Assembly: GCF_963576675.1 (NCBI RefSeq)
Contig: NC_088912.1
Span: forward strand, 10,749,001 to 10,813,000
DNA length: 64,000 nt
Source of the DNA: Euphorbia lathyris
Lineage: Eukaryota > Streptophyta > Magnoliopsida > Malpighiales > Euphorbiaceae
Direction: 5' to 3'
Below are positions 10,270 through 21,887 of this stretch, in pieces. The translations under genes were made by a program, and so were the position numbers. A model generated the notes under the pieces. That model was not told the DNA's origin and did no database searches. It worked only from the letters and a program-made list of their open reading frames with translations. Each line of letters opens with the position of its first letter. Position 1 is the stretch's first letter.

Positions 10270-12290
10270 GATTACATAGCTATTGAAAGGCATTGAATGA
10301 ACATTTTAGATACAACTGTTCATCCCATTCTTCCTTAATGATAAAGTGTTATGAAAACCTATATAAATACTCCAACAATGGAAGCCAAAGGTACACTTAC
10401 TAGCTCTAAAGCAATCTTGAGATTATTCTTATTATTCTCAAGTATTATACTGACTTTGGCATCAGAGTGTCCCATGTCGATCCTAATGGCACCTCATATG
10501 GAAGGTATGTCGACCAAGGAAGTTTCTATAGTTATCAACTGGTGTAGTGAGTGTGGAACTCTCAATTATTTAGAGTTCCACACAAATGGGTTACCAACTC
10601 TGCCTACAATTGGGATCACTTATGTTAACACCACAGGGATCCCATACCCTCTAACTACTGTGGTTACCACCATCTCAAATACCTAGAATATGCCAATTTC
10701 TCCCTTTTGTATTAATGATCTTGTCGTATAAGATGTACGAGATTCGTCTCTACAATCATTTTTGGACGAAATCAGAGTAGCTGTAGCACCTCACATGGGT
10801 CAAGAATCCACATATCGTATCATACAAATGTTGGGAAATTTGCCTACAAGGCCAAATGCGCCAGCTCTAGGACACAATCACCCTTCAGTCAATTTCCAAT
10901 GAGGGAACATACTCCATGGATCTGGAAGTATGAATCCTAGGCCTTGGGAGAATCATACCACCAGTGCTCCCACTAATCTACATGATGGAACGATTCTCGG
11001 ATCTTCTATAGATTACACTTCCTTTGTGCCACATTGGACCTCAAATCCTCCTGTAACTCACAATGTCGATTCAACAGTTGCCAGGCATGCAAGAAGACCT
11101 CTCCGTCGAGAACTCTTTGGAGATCCAGAAAGAACTGAAATACCAAGGGAGTAGTGGAAATTTGATCTGGTTTCAGGACAAAGGCTATCTCAAAATAGGA
11201 ATCGCCCTAACCCTAACTTCATAATCAGATCTCAACTAGTGGCTTATGGATTCGTAAGTGGAGCGACAGAATATTTGACACCTCAACAACACGGGGCTAG
11301 AAATATGGAAGATTAGATACACAGGCATGTGCTAGAAACTTTGGCGAAACATAGATATTCAACAAATATGCAAGGACCCATTCATTGCACGGATCCTCAG
11401 CTATGAAAAAGATCGGAGATTCAAGGCCCCTATGTTGCCACAATACAAAAGTGAATACAATCTAGAGGGCCATGCATGACAATACAAAGAGCTAATGGAT
11501 GTGTATGAGACCAATGAGGGGATCATCTGTGGAGCCTTTTATACAACCCTCAAAGGGCCGACATTTGACTGGTTTCAATCCCCTGTTATCGGATCAATTG
11601 ACGAATAGGAACAACTAAGCCGTGAATTTTATGCGAAGTTCACGGGGTGCATTCCCCCAGTGGCGGCTTGCCGAAGGCTGTACGACCTGGTACAAGAAGA
11701 AGAACAGCCCTTAAGGGAGTACATTGACAAATTAAACTAACTTTGTGTTCAGATCACGAGAGTTGACCTCAATATTGCTATAGAGGCGGCGATCCAAAAC
11801 ACAACTTTTGACAGGCTAAGAGAAGATCTTATCCAGCATCGCCCTGGATCTCTCTTGGAACTCATTGAAATGTCTAAAAGTTCATGGAGATAAATGATGT
11901 GACGAGGGAATGACGAGCCATGTTGAAGAACTGAAAAGGCGAGTCTAAAGGTAAGGAAACTCCCAACAATCCGTCATCCAAAAAGAAAATGAGTACTGGG
12001 GAAAGACCAACGTATACCCCTTTGAATACACCCAAGAGGGAAATCCTCATGTGGATAGAGAAAAGTTAATCTAAACGGGACATCCAATATCCCGTCACCA
12101 AATGAGGGGGAAACATTGGACGAAATTTCAAGGCCTATTTCCGATTTCATCGAGTGAATGGTCGTGAAACGGAAGCATGATGGGAATTATCTAAGGAGAT
12201 AGAGAGGTTGATAGAAAGGGACAAACTGGATAAGTTTGTCCAAAATGACAAAGATCAAGAAGCAAATAGGTAAAAGTACACACGACACGA
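10270..12290 (+). pseudogene. Second decayed Tat-like gypsy remnant: LTR 3' part plus gag
   Basis: Positions 10440-10533 align with the 3' end of the young 480-bp LTR (actgactttggcatc, agtgtcc, ending ttatca). They are followed by the same primer-site-like text (actggtgtagtgagtgtgg). A TATA-like tataaatact lies near 10364. From about 11400 to 11900 the capsid domain is readable across stops (LKGPTFDWFQS, REFYAKFTG, REYIDKLN). The late Gag segment near 12140-12280 contains ERDKLDKFVQNDK. The remnant stops where another repeat begins at about 12285. It faces the minus-strand remnant head to head, so the two are either separate insertions or an inversion. Confidence 0.72.
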
Positions 12291-12877
12291 AATCAACACT
12301 AACCCGATCAAGTTAACACGATTATGACACGAACATTTTTTGTTGGATTATAGTTGACTCATTACACTAATTTGAAATCAACACGACACAGATCCGATAA
12401 TTTGTAATTCTACCTTTTGTTTTTTTTTTTACAATTCTACCTTTTATATGACAAGTACCATGCAGTTGATTATGGGGACGCTAATGTTCACTTGGATAAA
12501 TACTAACTAAATGGATTTGAATAGTCATCATTAAGTCTGAATTTATTAGAATCACACACTAGGATGTTAATAATCTTCACTCTAAGTTCTAAGAAGCTCA
12601 GATCTAACAACACTAGCCAAATCATTTTGTTAGTCACTATCCAAGTAAACATTATTGACCCTAGAGGGGTATTCCTATTTCCGCCCAATACCCTTCACGA
12701 ATATTTATTTTTTTAATCTCATTCACGGTACGAAATCGACAGTAATCCGATTAGATTAATAAAAAAATGGATTAGGTTAGGATTGACTCATTTTGACACT
12801 AATTCAAAATCGACACAATACGAATCCGATAATTACCAATTCTACATTTTATACAACATTAAGATCAGGTAGTACCC
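12285..12877. repeat. Paired copies of an ACACGACACGAAATC repeat
   Basis: Positions about 12275-12415 and 12715-12850 share the text cgaaatc(a/g)acact/agt aacccgat and 'gattgactcattacact' in the same orientation, ending in 'ccgataattaccaattctac'. About 300 bp separates them. The family resembles widespread plant repeats, but I could not assign ends or a class. Confidence 0.45.
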
Positions 12878-13084
12878 AAGGTTGTAAAAAACGTTAGGCG
12901 CTAATCGGGCGGATAGGGGCCTCAAGGATTAATCGGGGATTAGTCGGAATTAATCAGGGATTAATTGGATTTGTATTTTTGTATTTTTTATTTGTTAATC
13001 AATAAATTACTATATAAATTCAATTAAAATATATATTCTACTATCTAAAAATAATAATATATAATTATTTAATATAGAAAAACA
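12878..13084. repeat. Left part of the GGCGCTAATCGGGCGG-type repeat that hosts the RTE LINE
   Basis: The text 'gttaggcgctaatcgggcgg', and on the far side of the LINE 'taggcggcgtcgaggcgg' (16509-16530) and 'ttagacggagcctaaacgg' (16625-16650), belong to one G/C-repeat element interrupted by the LINE insertion. Its class and exact ends are not resolved. Confidence 0.4.
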
Positions 13085-13103
13085 TGTATATTTGTAACAT
13101 ATA

Positions 13104-16100
13104 CAACAACAACAACAACAAAGCCTTAGTCCCGAAATGATTCGGGGTCGGCTAACATGAACCATCATATAAAACCGTGAAAATCAAGTCGTGTCAGCGA
13201 CACAGATTTGCTCCCTCCACTCCGTCCTATCCACTACCATATTTTCCTCAATTCCCAATAAACTCATATCACTCTCGATCACCCTCCTCCAAGTTTGCTT
13301 AGGTCTTCCCCTACCCCTCACCACTACATCCATTTGCCACTCTTCGGTTCTCCTAACCGGCGCATCAAGCGCTCTACGTCTCACATGGCCAAACCACCTT
13401 AGTCGGTTTTCTCTCATTTTATTCTCAATAGATGTGACCCCTACTTTTGTCCTAATTATTTCATTACGCACCCGGTCCTTTCTCGTGTGACCACACATCC
13501 ATCTCAACATACGCATCTCCGCCACCGACATCTTATGGATGTGGTAGTGTTTCACTGCCCAACACTCCGTACCATATAACAATGCTGGTCTAATTGCCGT
13601 CCGGTAGAATTTTCCCTTCAATCTATTAGGCATGCCGGGATCACAAAGGAAACCCGTAGCACTCTTCCACTTCGACCAACCAGCTTTAATCCTATGAGCA
13701 ACATCTCCATCTACTTCTCCATCCGTTTGGATAATAGATCCTAAATACCGGAAGCAATCCGAGGCCTGAACAACTCTCCCATCTAGGATGATTGTCCCTG
13801 CCTCCCTACTCCTACGGCCACTAAACTTACACTCCAAATATTCTGTCTTACTTCGACTCAACTTAAAGCCTCTAGATTCTAGAGTTTGCCTCCATAGTTC
13901 CAACTTCAGCTCCACTCCTTCTTTCGTCTCCTCAACCAACACAATATCATCTGCAAACAGCATGCACCATGGTATACCATCTTGAAGTGAACTTGTTAGT
14001 TCATCCATAACGATGGCAAAAAGAAATGGGCTTAGTGCGGAACCTTGATGCACTCCAATCGTAATAGGAAACTCTTCAGTCTTCCCAACACTAGTACGTA
14101 CACTCGTGCATACTCCCTCATACATGTCCTTTATGATGTCAATATATTTCCGCGAAATGCCTTTCCTTATCAAGGCCCACCAAAGTACTTCCCTTGGTAC
14201 CTTATCATATGCTTTCTCCAAGTCAATGAAAACCATATGCAAGTCTTTCTTCTTATTTCGATAGTGCTCCATTAATTGTCTCATTAGATGGATGGCTTCC
14301 ATAGTTGATCTTCCCGGCATAAAGCCAAACTGGTTTTCCGAGATCTTCACCGTCCTCCTTAGCCTTTGTTCAATCACTCGCTCCCAAAGTTTCATAGTGT
14401 GACTCATTAATTTGATTCCCCGATAGTTGGCACAATCTTGGACATCGCCTTTGTTCTTATACAAAGGGATTAAGGTACTTTTCCTCCATTCTGATGGCAT
14501 CTTATTGTTTCTCCAAATTTTGTTGAAGAACGTCGTCAACCATTCGATTCCTCTTTCTCCCAAACATCTCCAAATCTCAATAGGGATGCCATCAGGTCCT
14601 ACTGCTTTCTTCAACTTCATCTTACTTAATGCCATTTTGACTTCACCCTTTTGAATTCTCCGCAGGCATTCATGATTTATCATATCGTGATGGATACTTA
14701 TATCTCCAACATCTTGTTGGCGATCTCCATTAAATAAGTCATCAAAATAGGACCTCCATCGTTCCTTGATATCCTTATCTCCAACTAGGACTTTCTGGTC
14801 CACATCCTTCACACATTTAACTTTTCCGAGATCTCGCGTCTTCTTATCTCTCATCCGAGCAATTCTATATATGTCTCTTTCCCCTTCTTTCGTATCCAAT
14901 CTTGTATACAGATCCCGATTCACCTTTGCTCTAGCATCTCGTATGACCTTCTTTACTTCCCTTTTAGCCTCTTTGTATTTTTCGTAGTTCTCGTCACTCC
15001 TACATTTCCCCAATAGTTTATAGGATTCTCTCTTACTCTTTACTGCTTGTCGTACTTCTTCTGTCCACCAAGATGTGTCCTTACCCGGTGGCATGCTACC
15101 TTTAGATTCCCCTAGAACTTCCTTCGCTACTTCCCTTATACTATGCTCCATCTTATTCCATATCGAATCTATATCTGAATCTATATTGCAAGTCCAAATA
15201 TCTTTTTTGGTCATCTCATCCACAAATTTTTGTTGATTCTCCCCTTGCAATTTCCACCACTTAATCTTAGTCTCTACTTGAGGTGTTTGTTTTCTTATAC
15301 ATTTCCTACTTCGAAAATCTAGCACCACTACTCTATGTTGGGTTGTCGTACTCTCACCAGGGATCACCTTACAATCAATATAACTCTTTCTCCAAGCACT
15401 CCTTACTAAGAAGAAGTCAATTTGGCCCGCATTACCGCCACTCCGATAAGTCACTAAGTGGGATGTTCTCTTCATAAACCATGTGTTCATGATACTCAAG
15501 TCATAGGCTGATGCGAATTCCAAAATATCATTTCCTGCTTCATTCTTATCTCCAAAACCATACCCTCCATGAACACTCTCAAACCCATCTCGCCTAGAAC
15601 CCACGTGTCCATTGAGATCACCCCCTAGTACCATTTTTTCATCCCTAGGAACCTGTTGCACCACTTCCTCTAAGTCATCCCAAATAGCTTGTCTTATAGA
15701 CACATCTAATCCTATTTGTGGCGCATATGCACTAATGACATTCACAACCTCATCCCCTATCACTAGCTTAACACTCATAATTCTATCGCTCTTCCTAGAC
15801 ACCGCTACTACCTCATCAATATACTCCCTATCAATAAGAATACCTACTCCATTTCTACCCTTATCCTTTCCTGAGTACCAAAGCTTATAACCCCAAGGAG
15901 CTATCTCTCTAGCCTTAGCTCCAACCCACTTGGTTTCTTGTAGACATAATATATTTATTCTCCTCCTCTTCATAACATCTACAATTTCAGCTAATCTTCC
16001 TGTCAAAGAACCTATGTTCCATGTCCCAAAGCGTAACCTACTACCCTTACCCCTACCCCTACCATTACCGTGGACTAGCTTATTTACCCGCAACCCTTGC

Positions 16101-16368
16101 ATATTTGACACCACCCCCGGGTCCTGGGGTGGCGCGCCGCTTCGGGGCGACGACCTAGCAACCCTTGCACATTTATCACTACACCCGGGTCTAGGAAGTG
16201 CAGCGCGTCGCTGAGTAGGGAACGCCCCAACGGTATTTATATTATGGTTCATGTCATAAGATGTGACTAAGTTTTACGCTGGCCGCCACAAACCTACCGC
16301 AACCCTCCTCCTTTGTCCGGGCTTGGGACCGGCTGTAAAGGCCACCAAGTGACCCTCACAGGCGGAGT
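13104..16368 (-). mobile_element. Full-length RTE-clade LINE with 19-bp TSD
   Basis: The element runs on the minus strand from a G/C-rich 5' UTR (16368-16253) through one long ORF to a short 3' UTR. It ends with a (TTG/GTT)n tail (plus strand 'caacaacaacaacaac' at 13104-13120), the typical RTE terminus. It is flanked by a perfect 19-bp duplication, tgtatatttgtaacatata, at 13085-13103 and 16369-16387. Length is 3265 bp, normal for RTE. The intact ORF, intact tail and perfect TSD indicate a recent insertion that may still be competent. Confidence 0.92.
13184..16252 (-). CDS. RTE LINE polyprotein: endonuclease plus reverse transcriptase (1022 aa, intact)
   Basis: The protein nicks target DNA and copies its own RNA at the nick (target-primed reverse transcription). 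An apurinic-type endonuclease occupies about residues 70-310: the [14 protein letters not shown] start, [10 protein letters not shown] with the catalytic Glu, [11 protein letters not shown], and a final [11 protein letters not shown]. The reverse transcriptase follows from about 540 to 800: [45 protein letters not shown] and the catalytic FADD at about 766-769. The C-terminus has WFGHVRRR. No stop or frameshift breaks it. Genome annotations often label plant copies of this family 'craniofacial development protein 2-like'; the TSD and tail show it is a transposon here. The start at 16252 is the first in-frame Met. An upstream start is not excluded. Confidence 0.93.
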   Translation of the reverse strand: MNHNINTVGAFPTQRRAALPRPGCSDKCARVARSSPRSGAPPQDPGVVSNMQGLRVNKLVHGNGRGRGKGSRLRFGTWNIGSLTGRLAEIVDVMKRRRINILCLQETKWVGAKAREIAPWGYKLWYSGKDKGRNGVGILIDREYIDEVVAVSRKSDRIMSVKLVIGDEVVNVISAYAPQIGLDVSIRQAIWDDLEEVVQQVPRDEKMVLGGDLNGHVGSRRDGFESVHGGYGFGDKNEAGNDILEFASAYDLSIMNTWFMKRTSHLVTYRSGGNAGQIDFFLVRSAWRKSYIDCKVIPGESTTTQHRVVVLDFRSRKCIRKQTPQVETKIKWWKLQGENQQKFVDEMTKKDIWTCNIDSDIDSIWNKMEHSIREVAKEVLGESKGSMPPGKDTSWWTEEVRQAVKSKRESYKLLGKCRSDENYEKYKEAKREVKKVIRDARAKVNRDLYTRLDTKEGERDIYRIARMRDKKTRDLGKVKCVKDVDQKVLVGDKDIKERWRSYFDDLFNGDRQQDVGDISIHHDMINHECLRRIQKGEVKMALSKMKLKKAVGPDGIPIEIWRCLGERGIEWLTTFFNKIWRNNKMPSEWRKSTLIPLYKNKGDVQDCANYRGIKLMSHTMKLWERVIEQRLRRTVKISENQFGFMPGRSTMEAIHLMRQLMEHYRNKKKDLHMVFIDLEKAYDKVPREVLWWALIRKGISRKYIDIIKDMYEGVCTSVRTSVGKTEEFPITIGVHQGSALSPFLFAIVMDELTSSLQDGIPWCMLFADDIVLVEETKEGVELKLELWRQTLESRGFKLSRSKTEYLECKFSGRRSREAGTIILDGRVVQASDCFRYLGSIIQTDGEVDGDVAHRIKAGWSKWKSATGFLCDPGMPNRLKGKFYRTAIRPALLYGTECWAVKHYHIHKMSVAEMRMLRWMCGHTRKDRVRNEIIRTKVGVTSIENKMRENRLRWFGHVRRRALDAPVRRTEEWQMDVVVRGRGRPKQTWRRVIESDMSLLGIEENMVVDRTEWREQICVADTT

Positions 16369-16387
16369 TGTATATTTGTAACATATA

Positions 16388-16670
16388 TCTTTAAAAATAT
16401 GCGAACACCAACATTTCAACAACAATATCATTGAAACAACTTAAAATTGAATTATAATAAACCAAAAAAATAAATTCATAATAAAAAATGTTTTTGTTCT
16501 ATGCAGTTTAGGCGGCGTCGAGGCGGCCTAGACAGAGGCAAGACGGCTAAAAGTTACTTAGGCATCAATAAAACGCCTGGAATGACTAATTGGAGAAAAT
16601 CGCGGCAAATTCTCAATTTTGAACGCTTAGACGGAGCCTAAACGGTCCAAACAGCCTTCGTTTCAAAGAG
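16388..16670. repeat. Right part of the G/C-repeat element split by the RTE LINE
   Basis: This continues the sequence left of the LINE, across the duplicated 19-mer. It contains 'tttaggcggcgtcgaggcgg' and 'gcggcaaattctcaattt'. It has no coding potential. Confidence 0.4.
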
Positions 16671-17345
16671 TGGTAGTACCGGATATTCTCGGAACGCGTA
16701 TGAGTTGACATCCCTTTTATGAGTCAATAAGGATAAGCATGTTCCCATCCCATGGGGACCACTTGGGGAGATGTATATACATTGGGTAGATCCATACATG
16801 TATTGGATTCACATCTTACTAATAAGCCACAATCACTGCATCTCCATTTCCAATGTGAGATTCAATTCATTCATGGTCATATCGTCATTCATTAGCGCCA
16901 CTCATTGCTCAGGTCTTCTACCCAAACTCCACCAACTCTGAACCAGATCATTACATACAATGTTCAAATAATATTGTCTTACTAATAAACCACAGTCACT
17001 CCTTTTCCATTTCCAATGTGAAATTCAGTTCATTCATACTTTCATCCATCCTTAGGGCCGCTCATTTCTTCGGTCTTTTATCCCGACGTCATCCATTCCG
17101 AACCGAATCGTTACATATAGAGTTCAAATAATCCCTTTAAGATCAGTTAGTACCAGATATTCTCGGAACGCTTATGAGTTGACATCCCTTTATGAGTCAA
17201 TAAGGATAAGCATGTTCCCATCCCATGGGGACCACTTGGGGAGATGTATATACCTTGGGTAGATCCATCCATGAAGGCACTCCTATGATGATATATTAAA
17301 TAGGAGTAGGCACCGAAATTTTGAAGCAATCACACATGCAAAACG
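16671..17345 (-). repeat. Direct duplication with TRIM-related segments
   Basis: Positions 16676-16800 and 17150-17275 are near-identical direct repeats ('atattctcggaacgc', 'tgagttgacatccctt', 'gcatgttcccatcccatgg'). Between them lie two minus-strand copies of the TRIM LTR text (16805-16880 and 16975-17045, 'cttactaataa(g/a)ccaca', 'catttccaatgtga'), related to 19195-19606. The arrangement suggests a larger TRIM or small LTR element, but no duplication of flanks was resolved. Confidence 0.6.
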
Positions 17346-17568
17346 GTAGGAAGATAGTCAAAAAACGGCACAGTCAGCATTTAAAGCCTACATTGAAATA
17401 AGAGACCACTCCTTATGGTTAGAACATAATAGCCATGCGTCAGAATTATTTAACTCCTTTTTGTTGGTCCAAACTTACTCTTTGCATTATTGGTCCTTTT
17501 CTTTTTTAATATAATGTCCAAATTTTTAGTCTATTGTTTTTCAAAAAGTGTGAATTGAAATTATACAA
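17346..17568. other. Non-coding stretch
   Basis: I see no gene or terminal repeats here. Confidence 0.4.
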
Positions 17569-17577
17569 TTTTACTTT

Positions 17578-18483
17578 GGGTAAATAATTTATTAATCCCA
17601 TTTTTTTATATAATACACTGTTTAGTCCATTTATTTTGAAAAACACATTATAAGATCCATAACTTTTATGGGTAAATTACACCCATGAACTTTACCCATT
17701 TTCACATTATGGCCACTCAACTTCATTTCTTTCCGGTATGGCCACTCAACTTTACACTTTTTAACACCGGTGGCTACTCAATTTTAACTAACTTATCAAG
17801 ATGACCGTTAATAATCGTTAACGACCTCAAAATAAAAATATTCAAGAATTAAAGTTGTCCAGAACAACATTTACCATGAAATCACATTTTTTATTTTCGA
17901 AAATCATATTTTTGGAGCTTTCTCTCTCTAAAAATTCACTTTCTCTCTCCTAACCGAACAACACCTAAATGACCTCAAAACAAAAATTTTCAAGAATTAA
18001 AGTTCCTTAGAATATCATTAACGCTTTGGATTTTTTATTTTTAGCCGTCAATTGTCGTTTTGAGGCATTAAGTGGCCACCGGTGTTAAAAAGTGTAAAGT
18101 TCAATGGTCATACCGGGAAGAAATGAAGTTCGGTGGTCATAATGTGAAAATGAGTAAAGTTCAGTGGCCATGGGTGTAATTTACCCTAATTTTTATCAAT
18201 ATTAACCTTTTAGTCCTTTTATCTATATTTTTAGATGTTTAACCGAACATATCTTAACTTTCAAGATAGCCACAATACAATATATATAAAATGCCCATGT
18301 TACTCTTTTATTTTCTGTCTGTCTGTTTATGCCAAATATAACGGTTAAAAAACTAAAATAATAGACAGAAGGACCAAATGGTCAATAATGGCAAAGAATA
18401 AGGACCTTATAATATATTTTTCAAAATATAGGGACTAAACAGTGTGTTAGGTAAAAAGTAAACCACTGATAAATTATCTACCC
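17578..18483. mobile_element. MULE-type MITE with GGGTAAATAATTTATTAA ends, 9-bp TSD
   Basis: Left end GGGTAAATAATTTATTAA and right end ttgataaattatctaccc-type complement are flanked by ttttacttt at 17569-17577 and 18484-18492. Both arms carry 'tttagtcc(a/t)tttat' and 'aaacagtgt'. It is split by a second MITE at 17670-18186. A 9-bp duplication indicates a Mutator-like origin. Confidence 0.78.
17670..18186. mobile_element. MULE-type MITE with GGGTAAATTACACCC ends, nested
   Basis: The 517-bp element starts GGGTAAATTACACCCATG and ends CATGGGTGTAATTTACCC. The flanks taacttttat and taatttttat agree at 9 of 10 positions. Both arms repeat 'tggcca(c)t' phrases, and the interior holds the shared core ('ttcaagaattaaagtt', 'actttctctctcc'). 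Other copies are at 37309-37776 and 39189-40172. Confidence 0.8.
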
Positions 18484-18577
18484 TTTTACTTTTAATATTT
18501 CTAAAAAAAAAATCTATTTTAGTTATATTTAATAGAAATTTACACAATTGGTGTAGTGTTATTTATTCAACATTAAT

Positions 18578-19040
18578 TATGGCGTTGTTTGAGAATAAAA
18601 TTAGAGATTTGAGCCATTTTAGAAGTTTTGACTAATCAAACCTCTAATAGTAGTATTTAAAATTAGAGATTTGAGCCATTTTAGAAGTTTTGACTAGTCA
18701 AACCTTTAATAGTGGTGTTTGATGAATGATAAGTTTGAAATAGCTTATTGGGTCCAAAAAGCTAATTTAAAAAAAAAATTTATTTTAGAAGCTTTTTTAA
18801 TTAACTTACTGTTGAATCTCTTTTGAATGACATTTTTACCCCTACTTACTACTCTTTCACCTAAATAAATGTTTTATCATATCCTTATTTGTCATTTTGT
18901 GCAAACAGCTATTAACAATCAACTAAGTTTTACCAAACCAGTTTACACAATCCGGTAGTCAAATCAACTAACCAAAAAGTATCAACTAGGAGCTAATGTA
19001 ATCAGCTAACAACTAACAACTATTTGCCAAATATGGCCTA
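18578..19040. mobile_element. hAT-like repeat with TGGCGTTGTTTGAG / ATATGGCCTA ends
   Basis: The left end 'tggcgttgtttgagaat' and right end 'tttgccaaatatggccta' are loosely complementary, as in plant hAT-derived repeats. Inside, a segment of about 55 bp ('agagatttgagccattttag') is directly duplicated at 18602 and 18664. No transposase is seen. Confidence 0.4.
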
Positions 19041-19194
19041 TATCTAAACTATTTATTTTATTATTATTACACTTACAAACAACCTTTCAAAAATGTCAAT
19101 ATTTATATCTTTAAGATACAAATAGAAAGGATTGGATGGGGTCCAAGTAGAAGGCATGAACAAGGAGTGGCCCCAAGAGAAGGCGATGGGAATA

Positions 19195-19606
19195 TGAATG
19201 AACTGAATTTCACATCGGAAATGGAGAGAGAGTGATTGATGCTTATTAGTAAGTTGTGATTCCAATACATGTAGACACGTTTTAAAGCTGTGCGGCCCAA
19301 TGGGTTGGATTTGGACAAAAAAGGACAATATCTACATGGTATTAGGCCATGATGTTACAATTGATATCGGAGACGACTTTTCACATACGATGTGTGGTCC
19401 GGGACGAACCAGGCGGAAGCTAGTGGGCCTGTGGGGACATGAATGAACTAAATCACACATCAGAAATGGAGAGAGAGAGTGATTGGGGCTTGTTAGTAAG
19501 ATGTGATTCCAATACATGTAGACACGTTCTAAAGCTGTGCAGCTCAATGAGTTGAATTTGAGCCAAAGTGAATAATATGTACATGGTATTAGACCAAAAT
19601 GTTACA
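19195..19606 (+). mobile_element. Complete 412-bp TRIM (terminal-repeat retrotransposon in miniature)
   Basis: Two direct terminal repeats of 165 bp (19195-19359) and 167 bp (19440-19606) start TGAATGAACT and end TGTTACA, giving TG...CA termini. They enclose only 80 bp. That interior starts attGATATCGGAG, a decayed match to the tRNA-Met primer site TGGTATCAGAG, and ends in a purine-rich gtggggaca. The flanks carry gaata on both sides (19190-19194 and 19607-19611). All features of a TRIM are present. It encodes nothing and would need an autonomous LTR element in trans. Confidence 0.85.
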
Positions 19607-19611
19607 GAATA

Positions 19612-20494
19612 ACTTTCAAATCAACGCATTTAAATTATCTATTACATAAGAATAAAATTGATCTTGTTTGACAATATTATAAGTAAAATTGCATCATTTC
19701 GTACGTTAATGATAAATCTGCACTTCTTCAAAAATAATAGGGGTAAATTTAGACTGTATCCCAAAAAAGAATTAGGTAAGCATGGATATAGGGCTCAAGA
19801 TGGATTTTGGAGATTTTTTGAATCTCATTATACCGTTGATTTACATTAGATACAATTTTAAAGATCTCCAAATTCTCACTATTATTGAGCAAATAAGTTT
19901 GAGATTTTTGAATCAGACCGAATAACCGAATAAAAAGACCGAGAATCAGATTGAGTTGTTGATTTTTTTAAAAATCAGACTGAATTATACCATTGACTCT
20001 CACTATATACAATTCTAAAGATTTTTAAATTTTCGGATTCGATTTCCCCCAATATATATCAACATGAAATTTCGCACATGTTTAATTAATTAAATGGTAC
20101 TGACGAGTCTAGAACCGAAAAATCTTATCCACTATAATAATAATTATTATTATTATAAAAGTCTCAATTCAATTAAAGTAAATTTGATTGGAGTCAACTC
20201 TTATTTTTATTTTGTATCTACTTGCCTATATATTAATGGATTTGCTAACACCAAACTACTAACTAATTGGATTCAGAAAAAGTAACAGAAAACAATTATG
20301 TTTTTTGTTTGTTTCTTTTTATGGGAGATTGAATTGATTAAAAAATTATCAGCAAAAATCATGAATTGAATTTTCATTTTAAACAAAAAAATTTTTATCA
20401 ATTAAGTTCTTATAAAAAAATCATTCTATTTAATAGTTTCACAATTTTTTCCTCAACAAAGATTATTACATGTCAAATAATCATATTTTCTGAT
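19612..20494. other. A/T-rich non-coding DNA with a weak direct duplication
   Basis: Two similar passages, near 19825-19880 and 19985-20035, share 'attataccrttga' and 'tacaattytaaagat'. Nothing coding is seen. Confidence 0.4.
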
Positions 20495-20503
20495 TTTAAA
20501 ATA

Positions 20504-20798
20504 GGCTTAATACATACGTAGCCCCCTGAATTTGTCCCTTTTTTTTCATTTTACCCCTAAGTTTAAGGAACAATCTATTGGCTAAATTTCCAAAAAGCCA
20601 CCTAATTTACCCATCCTCTCCGATGTGACGCTTGGATTATTGCAGCTTTGTATTTTGCCAGGTCAGCGCCACGTCGGAGAGGATGGGTAAATTGGGTGGT
20701 TTTTTGGAAGTTTAGGGGTCAATAGGTTGTCCCTTAAATTTAGGGAGTAAAATGAAAAAAAAAGGAACAAGTTCAGGAGGCTGCGTATGTATTAAGCC
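20504..20798. mobile_element. 295-bp long-TIR MULE-type MITE, 9-bp TSD, near-palindromic
   Basis: It starts GGCTTAATACATACG and ends CGTATGTATTAAGCC. The arms stay complementary almost to the centre ('ttacccatcctctccg' against 'cggagaggatgggtaa'). The flanks repeat tttaaaata at 20495-20503 and 20799-20807. A transcript through it would fold into one long hairpin, so it is a plausible small-RNA source. Confidence 0.85.
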
Positions 20799-20814
20799 TT
20801 TAAAATAAGATAAG

Positions 20815-20990
20815 GACTAATTGATGATTTTTTGCTTAGTTCAAGTATTTAATTGATGATTTTTATTTAGCTCAGGGGTTTAATTAATGATTTTTACTTA
20901 GCTTAGTGATCTTAGGGATGATTTTGATAGTTTTAAGAGTTCTAACTAATTTTAAAGTTTTTAGTTTAGGGATCAAATAAGTGTTGGGAA
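20815..20990. mobile_element. Fragment of the GGCATTACACC MITE family
   Basis: Tandem phrases 'ttgatgatttttgcttag', 'tttagggatcaaat' and 'ttttaagagttctaact' match the right arm of the element at 48791-49168. No opposite arm is present. Confidence 0.45.
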
Positions 20991-21039
20991 AATTATAAAA
21001 TTGGATCAAATGGTAGACTCATTTATATATTTAACCCAT

Positions 21040-21800
21040 TTATTCAACCTACTACATATCTAGACTATTTTTGTGTGAGTTTCCCAAAATACCCTTAACA
21101 TTTCATTTCCCCTTTTCCCCTTTCTCTTCCTACGCGAACGATTGCTCTTCTTCAGATGATTTCCAGACCTTTGATCTTCCTCTCTTCCTTTATATTTCGC
21201 GAAACCATGTCTTTCTCTTCTTTCTCTCTTCATCTCTTGATTTTTCATCTTCCTATTGTTAGAAAACGAAGCCATGGTTCTTCATCTTCTTGTTTTTGCT
21301 CGTCTCTTGATTTCTTTCTTCTTGTGTGGATCGAAGAAATCGTTATTCTACGTTATTTTCATCGTTTTTCCTAGTTTATCACATGGTTATTGAAGATTTA
21401 ATGGTGAAAGGTGGGAAAATGTAAGTATCTACTATTTTCTTTTCATTTTTTTTCCAGAAGATCGTTTCACGTAATCTGGTTTCGCAAAGGTCTGCGAGGA
21501 GAAAGAGCCTGAAACGTGACGATTTGACTTCCCGAAACCGGATTACGCGAAGTTTGCGAAGTGAAAAGTTCATGATTTTTCCATGGCAGACTTCGCGTAA
21601 TCCGTGTTCGCGAAGTCAAATCGCCACGCTTCTCCTCGCAGACTTCGCGAAATCATCGTTTCGCGAAGTAAAATCATCATCTTCCTTGCACATTTATATT
21701 CGCATACTTCGCGAATCCTCTTTTTGTGAAGCCAAATCGTGCTTTTTTCTGCCTAACACGATTAAATTTTTCTGAAGGTGGTTGAATACATAACATCCCT
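21040..21800. other. Pyrimidine-rich leader-like sequence followed by a TTCGCGAA hairpin cluster
   Basis: Positions 21080-21375 are C/T-rich with short open frames but no recognisable protein; they resemble a 5' leader. Positions about 21470-21735 carry repeated copies of TTCGCGAA-type palindromes, about 50-60 bp apart. One of these (21642-21669) is a perfect 11-bp inverted repeat around a 6-nt loop. I do not recognise the element. Confidence 0.5.
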
Positions 21801-21887
21801 TTCAGGAAGGCGGCGTATTGGGATGCAGAGGAGATGACTTTCCTTTTGATACAGAGAGAAATTCCCGTATTTGCATTTTTTTACTTT

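Noticed and set aside
13184..16252. Annotating this ORF as a host craniofacial development protein 2-like gene
   Set aside because: The domain order, the (TTG)n tail and the perfect 19-bp TSD identify an RTE LINE.
21071..21374. Serine-rich small proteins on the plus strand or a basic protein on the minus strand
   Set aside because: Overlapping frames in C/T-rich leader-like DNA with no domain or conserved start context.
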